Assembly: GCF_030035675.1 (NCBI RefSeq)
Contig: NC_084482.1
Span: forward strand, 218,263,943 to 218,327,942
Length of the DNA stretch: 64,000 bases
DNA from: Rhineura floridana
Taxonomy: Eukaryota; Chordata; Lepidosauria; Squamata; Rhineuridae
Reading direction: 5' to 3'
The first letter of the stretch is position 1. Every line of letters starts with the position of its first letter. Positions 34,680-44,859 of the stretch are shown here, piece after piece. The position numbers and the translations under genes are program-made. The notes under the pieces are model-generated. The model saw nothing but the letters and a program-made list of their open reading frames with translations, was not told the DNA's origin and ran no database searches.

Positions 34680-35803
34680 GCTACAAGCTACTGAGACTGA
34701 ATGTGTCCAAATTATGTTAAACCTTTGTCAACAAATATGGAAAAGAAAACTATGGCCCACAGACTGGAAGCGCTTAATATACATCCCAATTCCAAAGAAA
34801 GAGGATCCCAGGGAATGCAGTAATTTTGAAACTATTGCCTTAATATGCCATGCAAGTAAAGTAAAGGCTCTTACCATATATGGAGCGAGAAGTGCCAGAT
34901 GTGCATGCTGGATTTAGAAAGGGAAGAGGTACCACAGGTCGTATCGCAAAGATTAGTTGGATAATGGAACAGACCACAGAACATCAGAAGAAAATCACCC
35001 TGTGCTTTATAGATTACAGCAAAGCCTTTGATTGTGTAGATTATGAAAAGCTATGGAATGCTTTAAAATAAATGGGGGTGGCATATTATCTGATTGTCCT
35101 GATGCACAACCTATACTCTGGACAAGAGGCTACTGTAAGGACAGAATATGGAGAAACCAATTGGTTCCCAGTCAAAAAGGGTGTGAGACGGGTGTATTTT
35201 ATCACCCTATTTATTTAATCTATATGCAGAACCTATCATACGGAAATCAGGATTGGACCAAGATGAAGGAGGTGTTAAAATTGGAGGAAGAAATATGCAG
35301 ATGATACCATACTACTAGCAGAAACCAGTAATGATTTGAAACAAATACAAAGCACAATAGCAGGACTACACCTGAACATTAAGAAGACTAAAGTAATGAC
35401 AACAGAAGATTTATGTAACTTTAAAGTTGACAATGACGACATTGAACTTGTCAAGGATTATCAATACCTCAGCACAGTCATTAACCAAAATGGAGACAAG
35501 AGTCAAGAAATCAGAAGAAGCCTTGGACTGGGGAGGGTAGCTATGAGAATAGATTCCAAATGCAAAGATGCATCACTGAACACCAAAGTCAAGATCTTTC
35601 AGACCATGGTATTCCTGATCTCTATGTATGGATGTGAAAGTTGGATAGTGAAAAGAAAAATCAACTCATTTGAAATGTAGTGCTGGAGGAGAGCTTTGCG
35701 GGTACCATGGACTGCGAAAAAGACAAATAATTGGGTGTCAGAACAAATTAAACCAGAATTATCACTGGAAGCTAAAATGCTGAAACTGAGGTTATCATAC
35801 TTT
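34680..35803 (+). mobile_element. RTE (BovB-like) LINE, reverse transcriptase part (left half)
   Basis: The order of motifs is that of BovB RT: QIWKRKLWPTDWKRLIYIPI, PKKEDPRECSNF, HAGFRKGRGTTGR, LCFIDYSKAFDCVDYEKLW, and later VKDYQYLSTVINQNGDKSQE and MYGCESWIVK. Frame changes near 34,880, 35,060 and 35,290 and a lost YADD-bearing frame show that it is dead. The copy is interrupted at about 35,803 by a solo LTR and resumes at 37,853. Confidence 0.85.
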
Positions 35804-37852
35804 TTCTGTGAGGGAGGGAAGTTCTCCCAGGACACCCTCCACCATCCCAGAAGCCAATTCCCCACTCAAGCAAACTGACTCTGGCAAAATATCCTTCTCT
35901 TCAAAGGCTATGCCCGCTCACAACAGTCCTGCAGGGTAGTAGACTGCCACCAGCCTTTATACTGGTTAACCACCCTGAGCCAAGGGGAAACTCTGAGCCC
36001 AGAAAACCTGCCAAGGACTACAGACAGCAAGAGCCAAACAGGAACTCCTTGCTCTGAAGCCTTTAAACAAAATACCCAATTCACACAGTAGTCGTGGTCA
36101 GTGGCCAAAGTACCGATTCAGAGTCTACCCTCTCCTGAATGAATGCACACAGGTAAATAGAATAACTTTCTTAAAGAATAAAAGAGGTGCACAGTTACAG
36201 CAGCAAAATAGTTGCTTAATATCAACACTCAAAAGGGGCAAGGTAAAACACAAGCTAGCTAAATGTGGGCTGGATGAAACAACTATCAGATGGATCCACA
36301 GGTGGCTCGAGAATCATACTCAAAGAGTGCTTTTCAATGGTTCCTTCTCAAACTGGGCAGACGTAACAAGTGGGGTACCACAGGGCTCGGTCCTGGGCCC
36401 AGTGCTCTTCAATATTTTTCACTTGCATGAGGAGGTACAGAACATGCTTATCAAATTTGCAGATGATACAAACTTGGGGGGTATAGCTAACACTGTGGAA
36501 GACAGAAACAAAATTCCAAGGGACCTTGATAGGCTGGAGCATTGGGCTGAAAACCACAGAATGAAATTCAACAGGGATAAATGCAATGTTCTACACTTAG
36601 GAAAAAGAAACCAAATGCAGTTATGAGATGGGGGATACTTGGCTCAGCAATACAACGTGTGAGAATGATCTTGAAATTGTCGTTGATCACAAGCTGAATA
36701 TGAGCCAACAGTGTGATGTGGCTGCAAAAAAGGCAAATGCTGTATTAGGCTGCATTAACAGAAGTATAGTTTCCAAATCGCGTGAAGTATTAGTTCCCCG
36801 CTATTCAGCAATGATTCGGCCTCATCTTGAGTATTGCATCCAGTTCTGGTCTCCACACTTCAAGAAGGATGCAGACAAACTGGAACAGGTTCAGAGGGGG
36901 GCAACAAGGATGATCAGGGGACTGGAAACAAAGTCCTATGAGGAGACACTGAAAGAACTGGGCATGTTCAGCCTTGAGAAGAGAAGACTGAGGGGAGATA
37001 TGATAGCACTCTTCAAGTACATGAAAGGTTGTCACATAGAGGAGGGCTGGGATCTCTTCTCAATCATCCCAGAGTGTAGGATACGGAATAATGGGCTCAA
37101 GTTGCAGGAAGCCAGATTTCGACTGGACATCAGGAAAAATTTCCTAACTTGTTAGACCCAGACGACAATGGAATCAATTACCTAGAGAGGTAGTGGGCTC
37201 TCCGACACTGGAGGCATTCAAGAGGCAGCTGGACAGCCATATGTCGGAAATGCTTGGATTTGGATTCATGCGTTGCACAGGGGGTTGGACTTGATGGCCT
37301 TATAGGCCCCTTCCAACTCTACTATTCTATGATTCTATGAGTTCAGTCACAACAGAAAAACAAGGATGCTATCTAGCCTAGCCTATACTTACACACTGGT
37401 AGACAGTTGCACAGCTCCCCTCTCTTCAGAGAGAGGAACAGTCAGGAGAGTTGATGCAACATGGAACCTCAGCAGGCAACATCAAGTAGGCATGATGCGA
37501 CCCAGGAGAGAAACGAAAGCTAAGGTTTGAGCCCCATACTTAGGGCAGACTCCCCAGCAACAGGCCGGATCCAATTAACCAATCAGGAAATTAATTCATG
37601 GATTAAGGGTCCATCAATCACCGGCCAAATGGAACATCTTCCCTAAAGCTTCCCAGACTTTATGACCTTGCCCGGCTTCTACTGACAAGGTGGTGTTAGG
37701 GTGGGCCTCTGATTACCCACAGCTGGGAAATAAAACTGCCAACTCTTAGCTCTAATATAGAAATCAACTGTAAACCTGTTAAGATCCCACATTAACAAAT
37801 GAAACCACACAATTTTTTGCTACACAACCATCTTGAATTCAGGTTTTCATGA
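35804..37852 (-). mobile_element. Solo Gypsy-type LTR fossil, itself split by a CR1
   Basis: The LTR parts are about 35,804-36,253 and 37,342-37,852. They match the LTR fossil at 7.85-8.64 kb and, more distantly, the LTRs of the young Gypsy at 43.3-49.4 kb (shared acgctcacaac-like, gagcccagaa and end ttcatgac). The flanking bases acttt occur on both sides, a likely 5-bp target duplication in the RTE sequence. It is an old solo LTR; a CR1 inserted in it later. Confidence 0.75.
36254..37341 (+). mobile_element. CR1 LINE, 3' half, inserted in the LTR
   Basis: The plus strand reads [84 protein letters not shown] and [20 protein letters not shown], ending in the CR1 tail attctatgattctatga. Against other CR1 copies a short part between FNIF and the FADDT region is missing, and one frame change lies near 36,625. 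The copy is 5'-truncated as usual. Confidence 0.9.
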
Positions 37853-38062
37853 CACTTTGGACACATAATGGGAAGATATGACTCACTCCAAAAGACAAGA
37901 GGAAGGCCAAACAAGAGATGGATTGATGCCATAAAGGAAGCCACAGACCTGAAGTTACAAGAGCTGAACAGGGTGGTTCAGGATAGATGCTATTGGAGGT
38001 CGCTGATTCATGGGGTCACCATGTCATAATCACCTTGAAGGCATATAACGCAAACACACCTG
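37853..38062 (+). mobile_element. RTE (BovB-like) LINE, right half with 3' end
   Basis: This continues the RTE split at 35,803: reading resumes with FGHI-like sequence (ctttggacacataatggga), RGRPNKRWIDAIKEATDLKL and VQDRYYWRSLIH, then a 3' tail with caccttgaaggcatataacg. Joining points on both sides carry acttt. Confidence 0.8.
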
Positions 38063-38616
38063 CACTATGTGAGTTCAGCATTAATTGATCCAAGAGTGCC
38101 CAGTGCCCCGCAAACCTCTGTGGGAGGAAATATCCTTAAAAGGTGGGCTGTGCTATGCAGGCTTTGTGCCTCATCCACCATCAGGAAAAAGCCTGCAGTG
38201 GACCAGCCAAACAGCTTTACACCTGAGAGGACCAATATCCTGGAGGTAAGTAGTCACTTAGGATCAGGTAGATACTTGAGCTAAAATGTGGTTCCCCGTT
38301 ACCAAGTAAAAGGTATTTGAAGTGCTAAAGAAAAGCTGACTCTTAAGATTGGTGGCAGCAATAGAGGAAGAGCGTTGGTTGTAGGCCTTACAGTTAGTTA
38401 AAGAGGGCTCTGGCTGGGAAGCACAGGGGATGTTGTCCATAGGATGCCAGAATTATCAGTACTAAATTGGCCCCCCGAGTCTTCCTCTCTGGGAAAAGGG
38501 GAAATAATGGCAGCTCTACCGGGTAATCTGGAGTGCACAGTGGGTCAGATTTGCTAAGCAGGGGTACCAGGAAGGGAGTAAGAAGGCTATCCTTAACCTA
38601 ATTCTAACAGAACAGG
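38063..38616. other. No recognised gene
   Basis: An open frame at 38,069-38,254 runs into a good donor-like site (ctggaggtaagtag at about 38,240), but no family was recognised. The rest shows no named repeat. Confidence 0.35.
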
Positions 38617-38734
38617 TCACCATCTCATGAATCTCCTGCATGATCTCCTTGTACAGAGCTTGCTAGTCTGGATCCAGCTGAACCCATTCCTCCTGGGTGA
38701 AGTGCAAGGACACTTCCTCAAAGGTCACCAGTCC
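38617..38734 (-). pseudogene. KRAB-A exon of ZNF gene 2, with stop
   Basis: The acceptor ttcttcttccag ends at 38,735. The exon reads GLVTFEEVSLHFTQEEWVQL then DPD, followed by a TAG at 38,663-38,665, then QALYKEIMQEIHEMVT. The usual family sequence has Gln at the stop position, so CAG to TAG is the likely change. Unlike gene 1, the FEEV-x-x-HF spacing is standard and EEW is kept. No clear donor was found; gtgacc at about 38,618 is weak. No KRAB-B-type exon was found between this exon and 34,144. This supports the view that gene 2 is a pseudogene. Confidence 0.8.
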
Positions 38735-39049
38735 CTGGAAGAAGAAAACAATTGCCTTCCTCATTAATACTCCCAGGCAAGGCTGGACATCATCTGTTCT
38801 CCATTCGCACTCTGAAGAGAGATGGGGCAAGCGGGATCTTTTCTTGTAGTGTTCATAAATCATCTTAAGTCCAGATGGCATCTACCGGAGAGGTCTGAAA
38901 ACAACCCAAATGTGACATTGCTGATCTTCTAAGAAAAATATCTATCTTCTCTCAAGGACTTGCTGCCATATGGATTGGCAAATGTATGACAATCTGAAAG
39001 CCAAAAGGACACAGAAGGTATCTGGGAAATCAGAAGCCTAATAGCTGTT

Positions 39050-39605
39050 CTGGGAAAAGAAGTGGAAAATATTATTAAAGGCAGAATTACCAAACATGGA
39101 GTGGAACACAGCAATCATGGGATATGAGGACCTGTGCTTTTAAACCTGTTTCTAAACGACATGGATTTGGGGTGAGAAGCGAGACAACCAAGTTTCCTGT
39201 TGATATCAAGTTCAGGGTGATTAAAATAAAGAAGGATTGTGAGGAACTCCGAAAGGAACTCTTCAAGCAGGCTTGTGTATTAAAGAGGAAATGCAATTAA
39301 ATGTAAGCCAACGTAAAGCGATGCACAGAAGTGAAAAATCCTAACTGAATCGGTGGTGACTCACAGGAGAGACATCGAGGTCATAGCGGACACCTTAATT
39401 AAGATACTGATGTTATAGCTCTGAAATTGGTGATTTCCATGTGAGGGATCATTAAGACATGCATTGAAAATAAAACTGCCCATATCATAACCCCATTATA
39501 CACATCCAAGATGTGATCCTACTTGGAATGCTGTCTACAGTTCTGGTTGCCTGACCGCAAAAATAGCATTCTGGAGGTGGAAGAGGTAGAGAAATGGGAA
39601 CCAAA
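39050..39605 (+). mobile_element. Old CR1/L3-like LINE fragment
   Basis: Heavily decayed coding traces follow the CR1 order: NIIKGRITKHG, GPVLLNLFLND-like, KKDCEELRKELF, IIKTCIENKTA and an LECCLQFWLPD-like phrase. Many stops and shifts show great age. It ends where block B begins. Confidence 0.65.
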
Positions 39606-39608
39606 ATA

Positions 39609-40640
39609 ATCAAGGGTTGTAACATTTGGGGATTTTTGCTGTAGAAAAAAAGCTTAGAGGAGACACGCTAGAAGTGTATGATCACACCAGACATTTAAAG
39701 CACATGCAACACAAATGTAAAGCACATGGCTTGCCCCAACAAATCCTGGAGAATAGTTTTCCCTCACTGCGCTACATTCCCAGCACCCTTCAGAAACTAC
39801 AACTCCCAGGACTCGTGGGAGGAAGCCACATGCTTTCAATGTACACTGTGGATGTGCCATAAAGGTGTGTGGTGAGGAGAAACTGGATAACACCCTCTCA
39901 TTTAGTAGGGAACTTACACCTGGTGTAGGAAGAGGAAGGGAAGCAGCTCCCACCAATTTGACCCTTCTCAGGAAAAACGTCACTCGCAAAACAGTTTGTC
40001 TGCAGGGCTACCCTAAAACAAGGAGGGCAAGGGCACGTTTCTGCTTCCCTGAACTAAACGGTGACCTTAATTCCAACAGAGTAGGAAACTGGGGAGGGCT
40101 GGCAGAATGAAGGTAGTGAAAGAAGAGCCTCACTATTCAACTATCACAGCTGAACCAAAGGACAAAGGAGGACACATGAAGAAGTGGCCCATTTAGCTCA
40201 CTGGTGTCTACTTAGCTCTGTTCCAACTATGGGGCGCCTCCATCTCCAAGCTCAAGGCCACAAAATCCATCATCAGAACCACAGATGTTCCAAGGGATGC
40301 TTCGATCCGGCCTCACACAGCCAGCCCACCTCAGGGGAGAGGCAGAGGGGACGGGGCAGAGCTGCAGCCTCCGATCGGAGGGTCTGCTGGGAGGGGTGCT
40401 TAAGGGGGGTCCTCGCCCTCTCCCAACCTCCCCTCTCCCCAATTGCATACCTTTGTCTCCAGGCTCCCCCTGCGCAACCCCGCTCGCCAACATCGCCGCG
40501 CACAAAGAGGGGCTTCTCCTGCGCTTCCAGCCTGCATTGCTCACGGAGAGGCGGGGCAGGAAGAGGACGTCCCTCGTTTGAGCTCTTCCCTTCGCCTCCG
40601 TTGTCCTTGGTTAACCCTTAAAGTGACTGAAGCTCCGCGG
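39609..40640. repeat. Duplicated ZNF-flank block, copy B, CpG-rich at right
   Basis: The block is colinear with copy A (18,522-19,500) and diverges by only a few bases per hundred in its left half. The right half (40,280-40,640) has many CG dinucleotides, unlike copies A and C, where they have largely decayed to TG/CA. It lies upstream of the KRAB-A exon of ZNF gene 2, so it is the best candidate in the window for a KRAB-ZNF promoter region. Confidence 0.65.
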
Positions 40641-40930
40641 CTGCGTTGCACGGAGAGCGACGGGAGGGGGTCAGTCCCAGCAGAGGCAGGCTTGTTAATG
40701 GGTGCAGCTGGGGGAGTTATCCTCCCTCCGATCCCAGCTACGCTGCTCCCCCTTCCCGCCAGTAGTCTCCAACACTGGGATCTCCTTTCGCCTCCACCCC
40801 CACCCAGTCATAGTCTCCCCCCTCCCCCGAGGGATCCACCTTCCCAACAACTAAGACGCTGCTTAGAAAACTGGGAGCAGCGGAGGTTTCAGCTCCTTGG
40901 ACATCTCCTGGGAAAACTCGGAGTGGATTC
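40280..40930 (-). promoter_or_regulatory. Candidate CpG-island promoter of ZNF gene 2
   Basis: CG is frequent here (for example aacatcgccgcgcac, ctccgcggctgcgttgcacg) compared with the flanking repeats. It is about 1.5 kb upstream of the KRAB-A exon in the direction of transcription. No TATA box or first exon could be fixed. The call rests on base composition and position only. Confidence 0.4.
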
Positions 40931-41061
40931 CACTGCCCCACTGACTGGGAGGTTTCTTTGCCCATCCTGGTGGGGACCCTGCCTCACCAGTCTTCTGGAG
41001 AGAGACCCACTTCTTTCCTCTTGCAAAGCTTGTTATTTTGCCCCCTTTCCCAGCAAGTATC
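40931..41061. other. No recognised feature
   Basis: No coding or repeat signal was recognised between the CpG-rich block and the CR1 copy that starts at 41,062. Confidence 0.3.
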
Positions 41062-41675
41062 CTTAGAACCACAGAGTTGGAAGGGGCCTAAAAGGCCATC
41101 CAGTCCACCCCGCTGCTCAGTGCTAGAATCCAAATTAAAGCATAGCTCACAGGTGGCTGTCTAGCTGCCTTTTGAATGCCACCAGGGTTGGAGAGCCCAC
41201 ACCTCCCTAGGTCATTGGTTCCATTGTCATACAGCTGTAACAGTTAGGAAGTTTTTCCTGATGTTCAGCCAAAATCTGGCTTCCCACAACTTGAGCCCAT
41301 TATTCCACGTCCTGCACCATGGGACAATCGAGAAGTGATCCCGGCCCTCTTCTGTGTGGCAGCCTTTCGAGTACTTGAAGAGTGCTATCCCGTCTCCCCT
41401 CAGTCTTCTCTTCTCCAGGCTAATCATGCCCAGTTCTTTCTCCTCATAGGGCTTTGTTTCCAGTGCCCTGATCTTCCTTGTTGCCCTCCTCTGAACCTCT
41501 TCCAGTTTGTCTGCATCCTTCTTGAAGTGCGGAGACCGGAACTGTATACAGTACTGAAGATGAGTTCTAACCAGTGCTGAATAGAGGGGAACTGTACTTC
41601 ATGCAATTTGGAAACGATGCTTCTGTTAATGCAGCTTAAAATAGCATTTGCCTTTTTTGCAGCCACATCACTGTT
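41062..41675 (-). mobile_element. CR1 LINE, 3' half
   Basis: On the minus strand the conserved CR1 3' region is readable in pieces: AAKKANAILSCINRSIVSK near 41,660, [20 protein letters not shown] near 41,425 and [20 protein letters not shown] near 41,270, then the 3' tail ending at about 41,062. It has frame changes. It breaks off at an LTR-like sequence at about 41,672. Confidence 0.85.
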
Positions 41676-42017
41676 GTGAGCCCCACCAGGTGGCAGTGGA
41701 CGGGTGGGGGTGAGTCAGAGGATGAGGACATGGACTGGGATGAGTCACCCAGGGAGGGTGCAAGTAGCAGGTCCAGCTTCGAAAGAGCCCCGGCTCTGCC
41801 TTTGACACTACAGCTCCCCATCTCCAGACGCCCCAGTGGGAGTTCAGCCTGTTCCACCAGAAGCCTCTCAGTCGGGCGCTCCTCCACCTCCTGTGCCTGA
41901 ACGGACAGTCCCCCTTCACCCTGCACTCAGAGACACATGCGGTGGGAAGTTCAACAGACAGAGCGGAGGCTTCTTGTTGTGTAAACTTGTATTGAAATAA
42001 TAAAGCAGAGTTCAACA
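41672..42017 (+). mobile_element. LTR-like fossil (tentative)
   Basis: The stretch begins TGTTG and ends CAACA, and has a polyadenylation-like aataaagcag near the right end. It interrupts a CR1. No matching target duplication was seen, so the call is weak. Old. Confidence 0.4.
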
Positions 42018-42480
42018 GCAGTCGGAAATGCTGCATGAATGCCGGTGTGTGTGTATTTACCTTAGAAGCAGGCTTTTACGCTGCACTGAGATCACTGAGA
42101 CTTAAGACTTAGTAAAATAAGAAAACCTACCTTATAGAAACGCATAGTAGAGAGAAAGGCATACCTAGTTCTAACTAACTGAGTTGGAGGTGCCACGCCC
42201 AGGCTTGGGAGTCGCCCTCATGACTCAGGAGAGAGAGCAGAGACAAAGGTGTCTCCTCTCTCTCGGTCAGTCGAAGAAGAGGGAGAGGGTGGAAGGAGGA
42301 GGGGCATGTCAGCTTCCCTGAGCATATCAGTTTACAAGGAAGGAAGTCAGTCAGAGCACAGCACAGGTAAAGCTAGCCACGCCTAGCTATCTGGAGGACC
42401 CTCACTCTATCTCCCTTCTGCAACACAAGGAAAAGACCAAAGCAGGAGTTGCTCTTGCCCCACTCCCAAGAGGAAAGGGG
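42018..42480 (-). mobile_element. LTR-like fossil, same family as 29.2 and 31.7 kb
   Basis: This is the longest copy of the family in the window: it holds aggcttttacgctgca, cttaagacttagtaaaataa, gcccaggcttgggagt and, at the right, cccactcccaagagg. The right half matches 51.69-51.96 kb in reverse. It is a partial or solo LTR-like fossil in minus orientation. Confidence 0.5.
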
Positions 42481-43011
42481 CCCTTGGGCTGCAAAAAGTT
42501 CACTTTCAAGGGCTGCCAAAGTCTTGGCTGCTCTTGTGGTCTGATACGGCTGCCACCAGCTCCCTGGGGTTACAAGGAAGTTCCCTTATGGTCAGCCTGG
42601 TTCAATGTTGCTTTTACTATAATGTCTGCACTGACCATAAGCGTCTCTCTGGGGTTTCAGAGAAGGAGCCTTTCTAGCCCTTTGTGGAACAGGTGGAGAC
42701 TGATTGAGCTGGACTGATCCTCCTTCAAGCCAAGCAGAGGCTCTGCCCCTGAGCTGCAGTTGGCATCTTTCTCTCTCTCTGCTGAGAGACTCACTTTTAC
42801 CTGTCGGCCATAACTGCAGCAGACCTGGCCAAAAAAGAGCGACACATTCGCACAAAACAAACATCACTCCCACCTCCAGAGGGCATCCTGCTAATCCAGA
42901 AGGCTGGTCAGAAACCATTACTTGCTTAATTCCAACAAGCACCATCATGAAAGCCCCTTCCTGGACAAAATAAACATGCAGTTTTCTCTGTTGTAAATTA
43001 GACCTGAGCAC
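42481..43011. other. No recognised feature
   Basis: Between the LTR-like fossil and the CR1 3' end no gene or named repeat was seen. The stretch may be internal sequence of the LTR-like element, but no protein motif supports that. Confidence 0.35.
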
Positions 43012-43296
43012 TTAAGAACATAAGAACATAAGAAGAGCCTGCTGGATCAGGCCAGTGGCCCATCTAGTCCAGCATCCTGTTCTCACAGTGGCCAACCAGG
43101 TGCCTGGGGGAAGCCCGCAAGCAGGACCCGAGTGCAAGAACACTCTCCCCTCCTGAGGCTTCTGGCAACTGGTTTTCAGAAGCATGCTGCCTCTGACTAG
43201 GGTGGCACAGCACAGCCATCATGGCTAGTAGCCATTGATAGCCCTGTCCTCCATGAATTTGTCTAATCTTCTTTTAAAGCCATCCAAGCTGGTGGC
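43012..43296 (-). mobile_element. CR1 LINE 3' end (part 1, split by Gypsy)
   Basis: The 3' end begins with the repeated taagaacataagaa and runs through gcctgctggatcaggccagt to ccatccaagctggtggc. The sequence continues directly at 49,367 once the Gypsy element is set aside, and the bases gtggc occur on both sides of it. Confidence 0.9.
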
Positions 43297-44391
43297 TGTC
43301 ATGACCCCCAGACCCTCAAGGTACTGGGTTCATGCATCAGACTCAGACCCCCACCCTTAGGGAAATGAGACTGGAACCAAAAAGCTATTACTTCACCCCT
43401 GCCAAGGCTGTGTACGCTCACAACAACCCTGCAAGGTAGAAGGTAGGCTGCCACCACCCCTGTATACTGGTCCACTCAGAGCCAGGGGATCTCTGAGCCC
43501 AGAAGATATATAAAACCAAGGTCCTAAAAGGCAAGAGTCACAGTTACACTCCTTGCCAGGCACCTCTGGTTTAACACTTAAAATCCAAGCCTTTAACTTC
43601 TTAACCTTCTTTTGTAGTTAGTGACTGAGATTGGTCAAGGTACTGAATCCAGAACCACCCCTTCTCTCAATTGAACACACCAGGTTAAATAGAAGTAGCT
43701 TTATTAAGATATATAAGTGCACATAACATATAGCAGCAAGTAATCCTTTAAGACCATTCACCCAACAGGGGTTTAGGTTCTTACAAGAGAATTCATACAC
43801 ACAACAAGAAAATAACAAACTAACTCACCTAACCACTTACACATGAGGTAGTTGGTTGCGTGGCACCTCTCCTAAGAGAGATGGATGTTCAACATAAAGC
43901 AATGGAACCAGACATAGGTTGCCTTCCCATAAACAACCCCTGGAACCATAAGGCAGAAAGGTTTGGAACTCTGGTGCCAGTCAGCATAGGCAGAGAACAG
44001 AGAACAAAGGCTATGGGTCTCTAGCCCTATACTTAAGGGAAAAGGATCCTAACGGTCCAAAATTAATTGACCAATCAGGAATTGGCTGATGTAACTTTCT
44101 TCTCGATGTTTCTCACATTTTCGCGCCTTCAGGCCCCCCTCCCAACTGTGTTTTCCAACTGTACAGGCCAAGGATGTCCTTGGGTACCAGGCACTTGCTA
44201 ATCAGCAAAGATAAACAGGTGCAGCTTGTTAAGGCTTCTCTAACCATCTTCAGCTGGGAAGTGAAACTCAGATTTGCAAATTGGCAAAGGCTTGTCTTTT
44301 CCAACTGTAACCGTCTCCCAGAGTCCCTTACTGGAGCCAAAGTATTACTATTAGATTTTTAATAACTCATGACCATTACAGGTTCATGACA
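43297..44391 (-). repeat. 3' LTR of the young Gypsy element
   Basis: The LTR is 1,095 bases with 8-base inverted ends, and nearly identical to the other LTR at 48,272-49,366. Confidence 0.9.
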
Positions 44392-44859
44392 CGCCCCTTT
44401 TCGGGAAGATGATGTCAGAACTCTGGATAGTTCTGCGTCATCGCCACAGCAACCAGGGATAAGGGAACAATCAAAAATTCCATCAATATATCGACATTGC
44501 ACTATATACAGCAATAAAAAAAAAGAAAGGATTAATACATTTTAAGCAGGTGAGCTACTTCTTGACTTATGCCTTCTAAATATATTCAGAAAATCCAACA
44601 AAGTTACAAAATAACAGCAAGAAAATTAAGGGACCCCTAAAACACCCAAGAAAAGAAGACTTTATTAAAAAATAAAGAAATAGAATAAAAAATGGGGTAA
44701 TCCGAAAGCTGGTCCAAGTTCAAAAAAGGTCATAAGCCATAAAATCTTATAAAAGTCCATAAAACATGTTAAAAGCGTAAAAGAATAAAACAAGGTCTAA
44801 AAACAGTCCAGAGGTCATCAGAGCCGGGAAATCAGTCAGTGGAATAGGCAGAAGTCAAA

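Noticed and set aside
38069-38284. Open frame ending at a good donor-like site
   Set aside because: No family was recognised, and no partner exon or acceptor was found.
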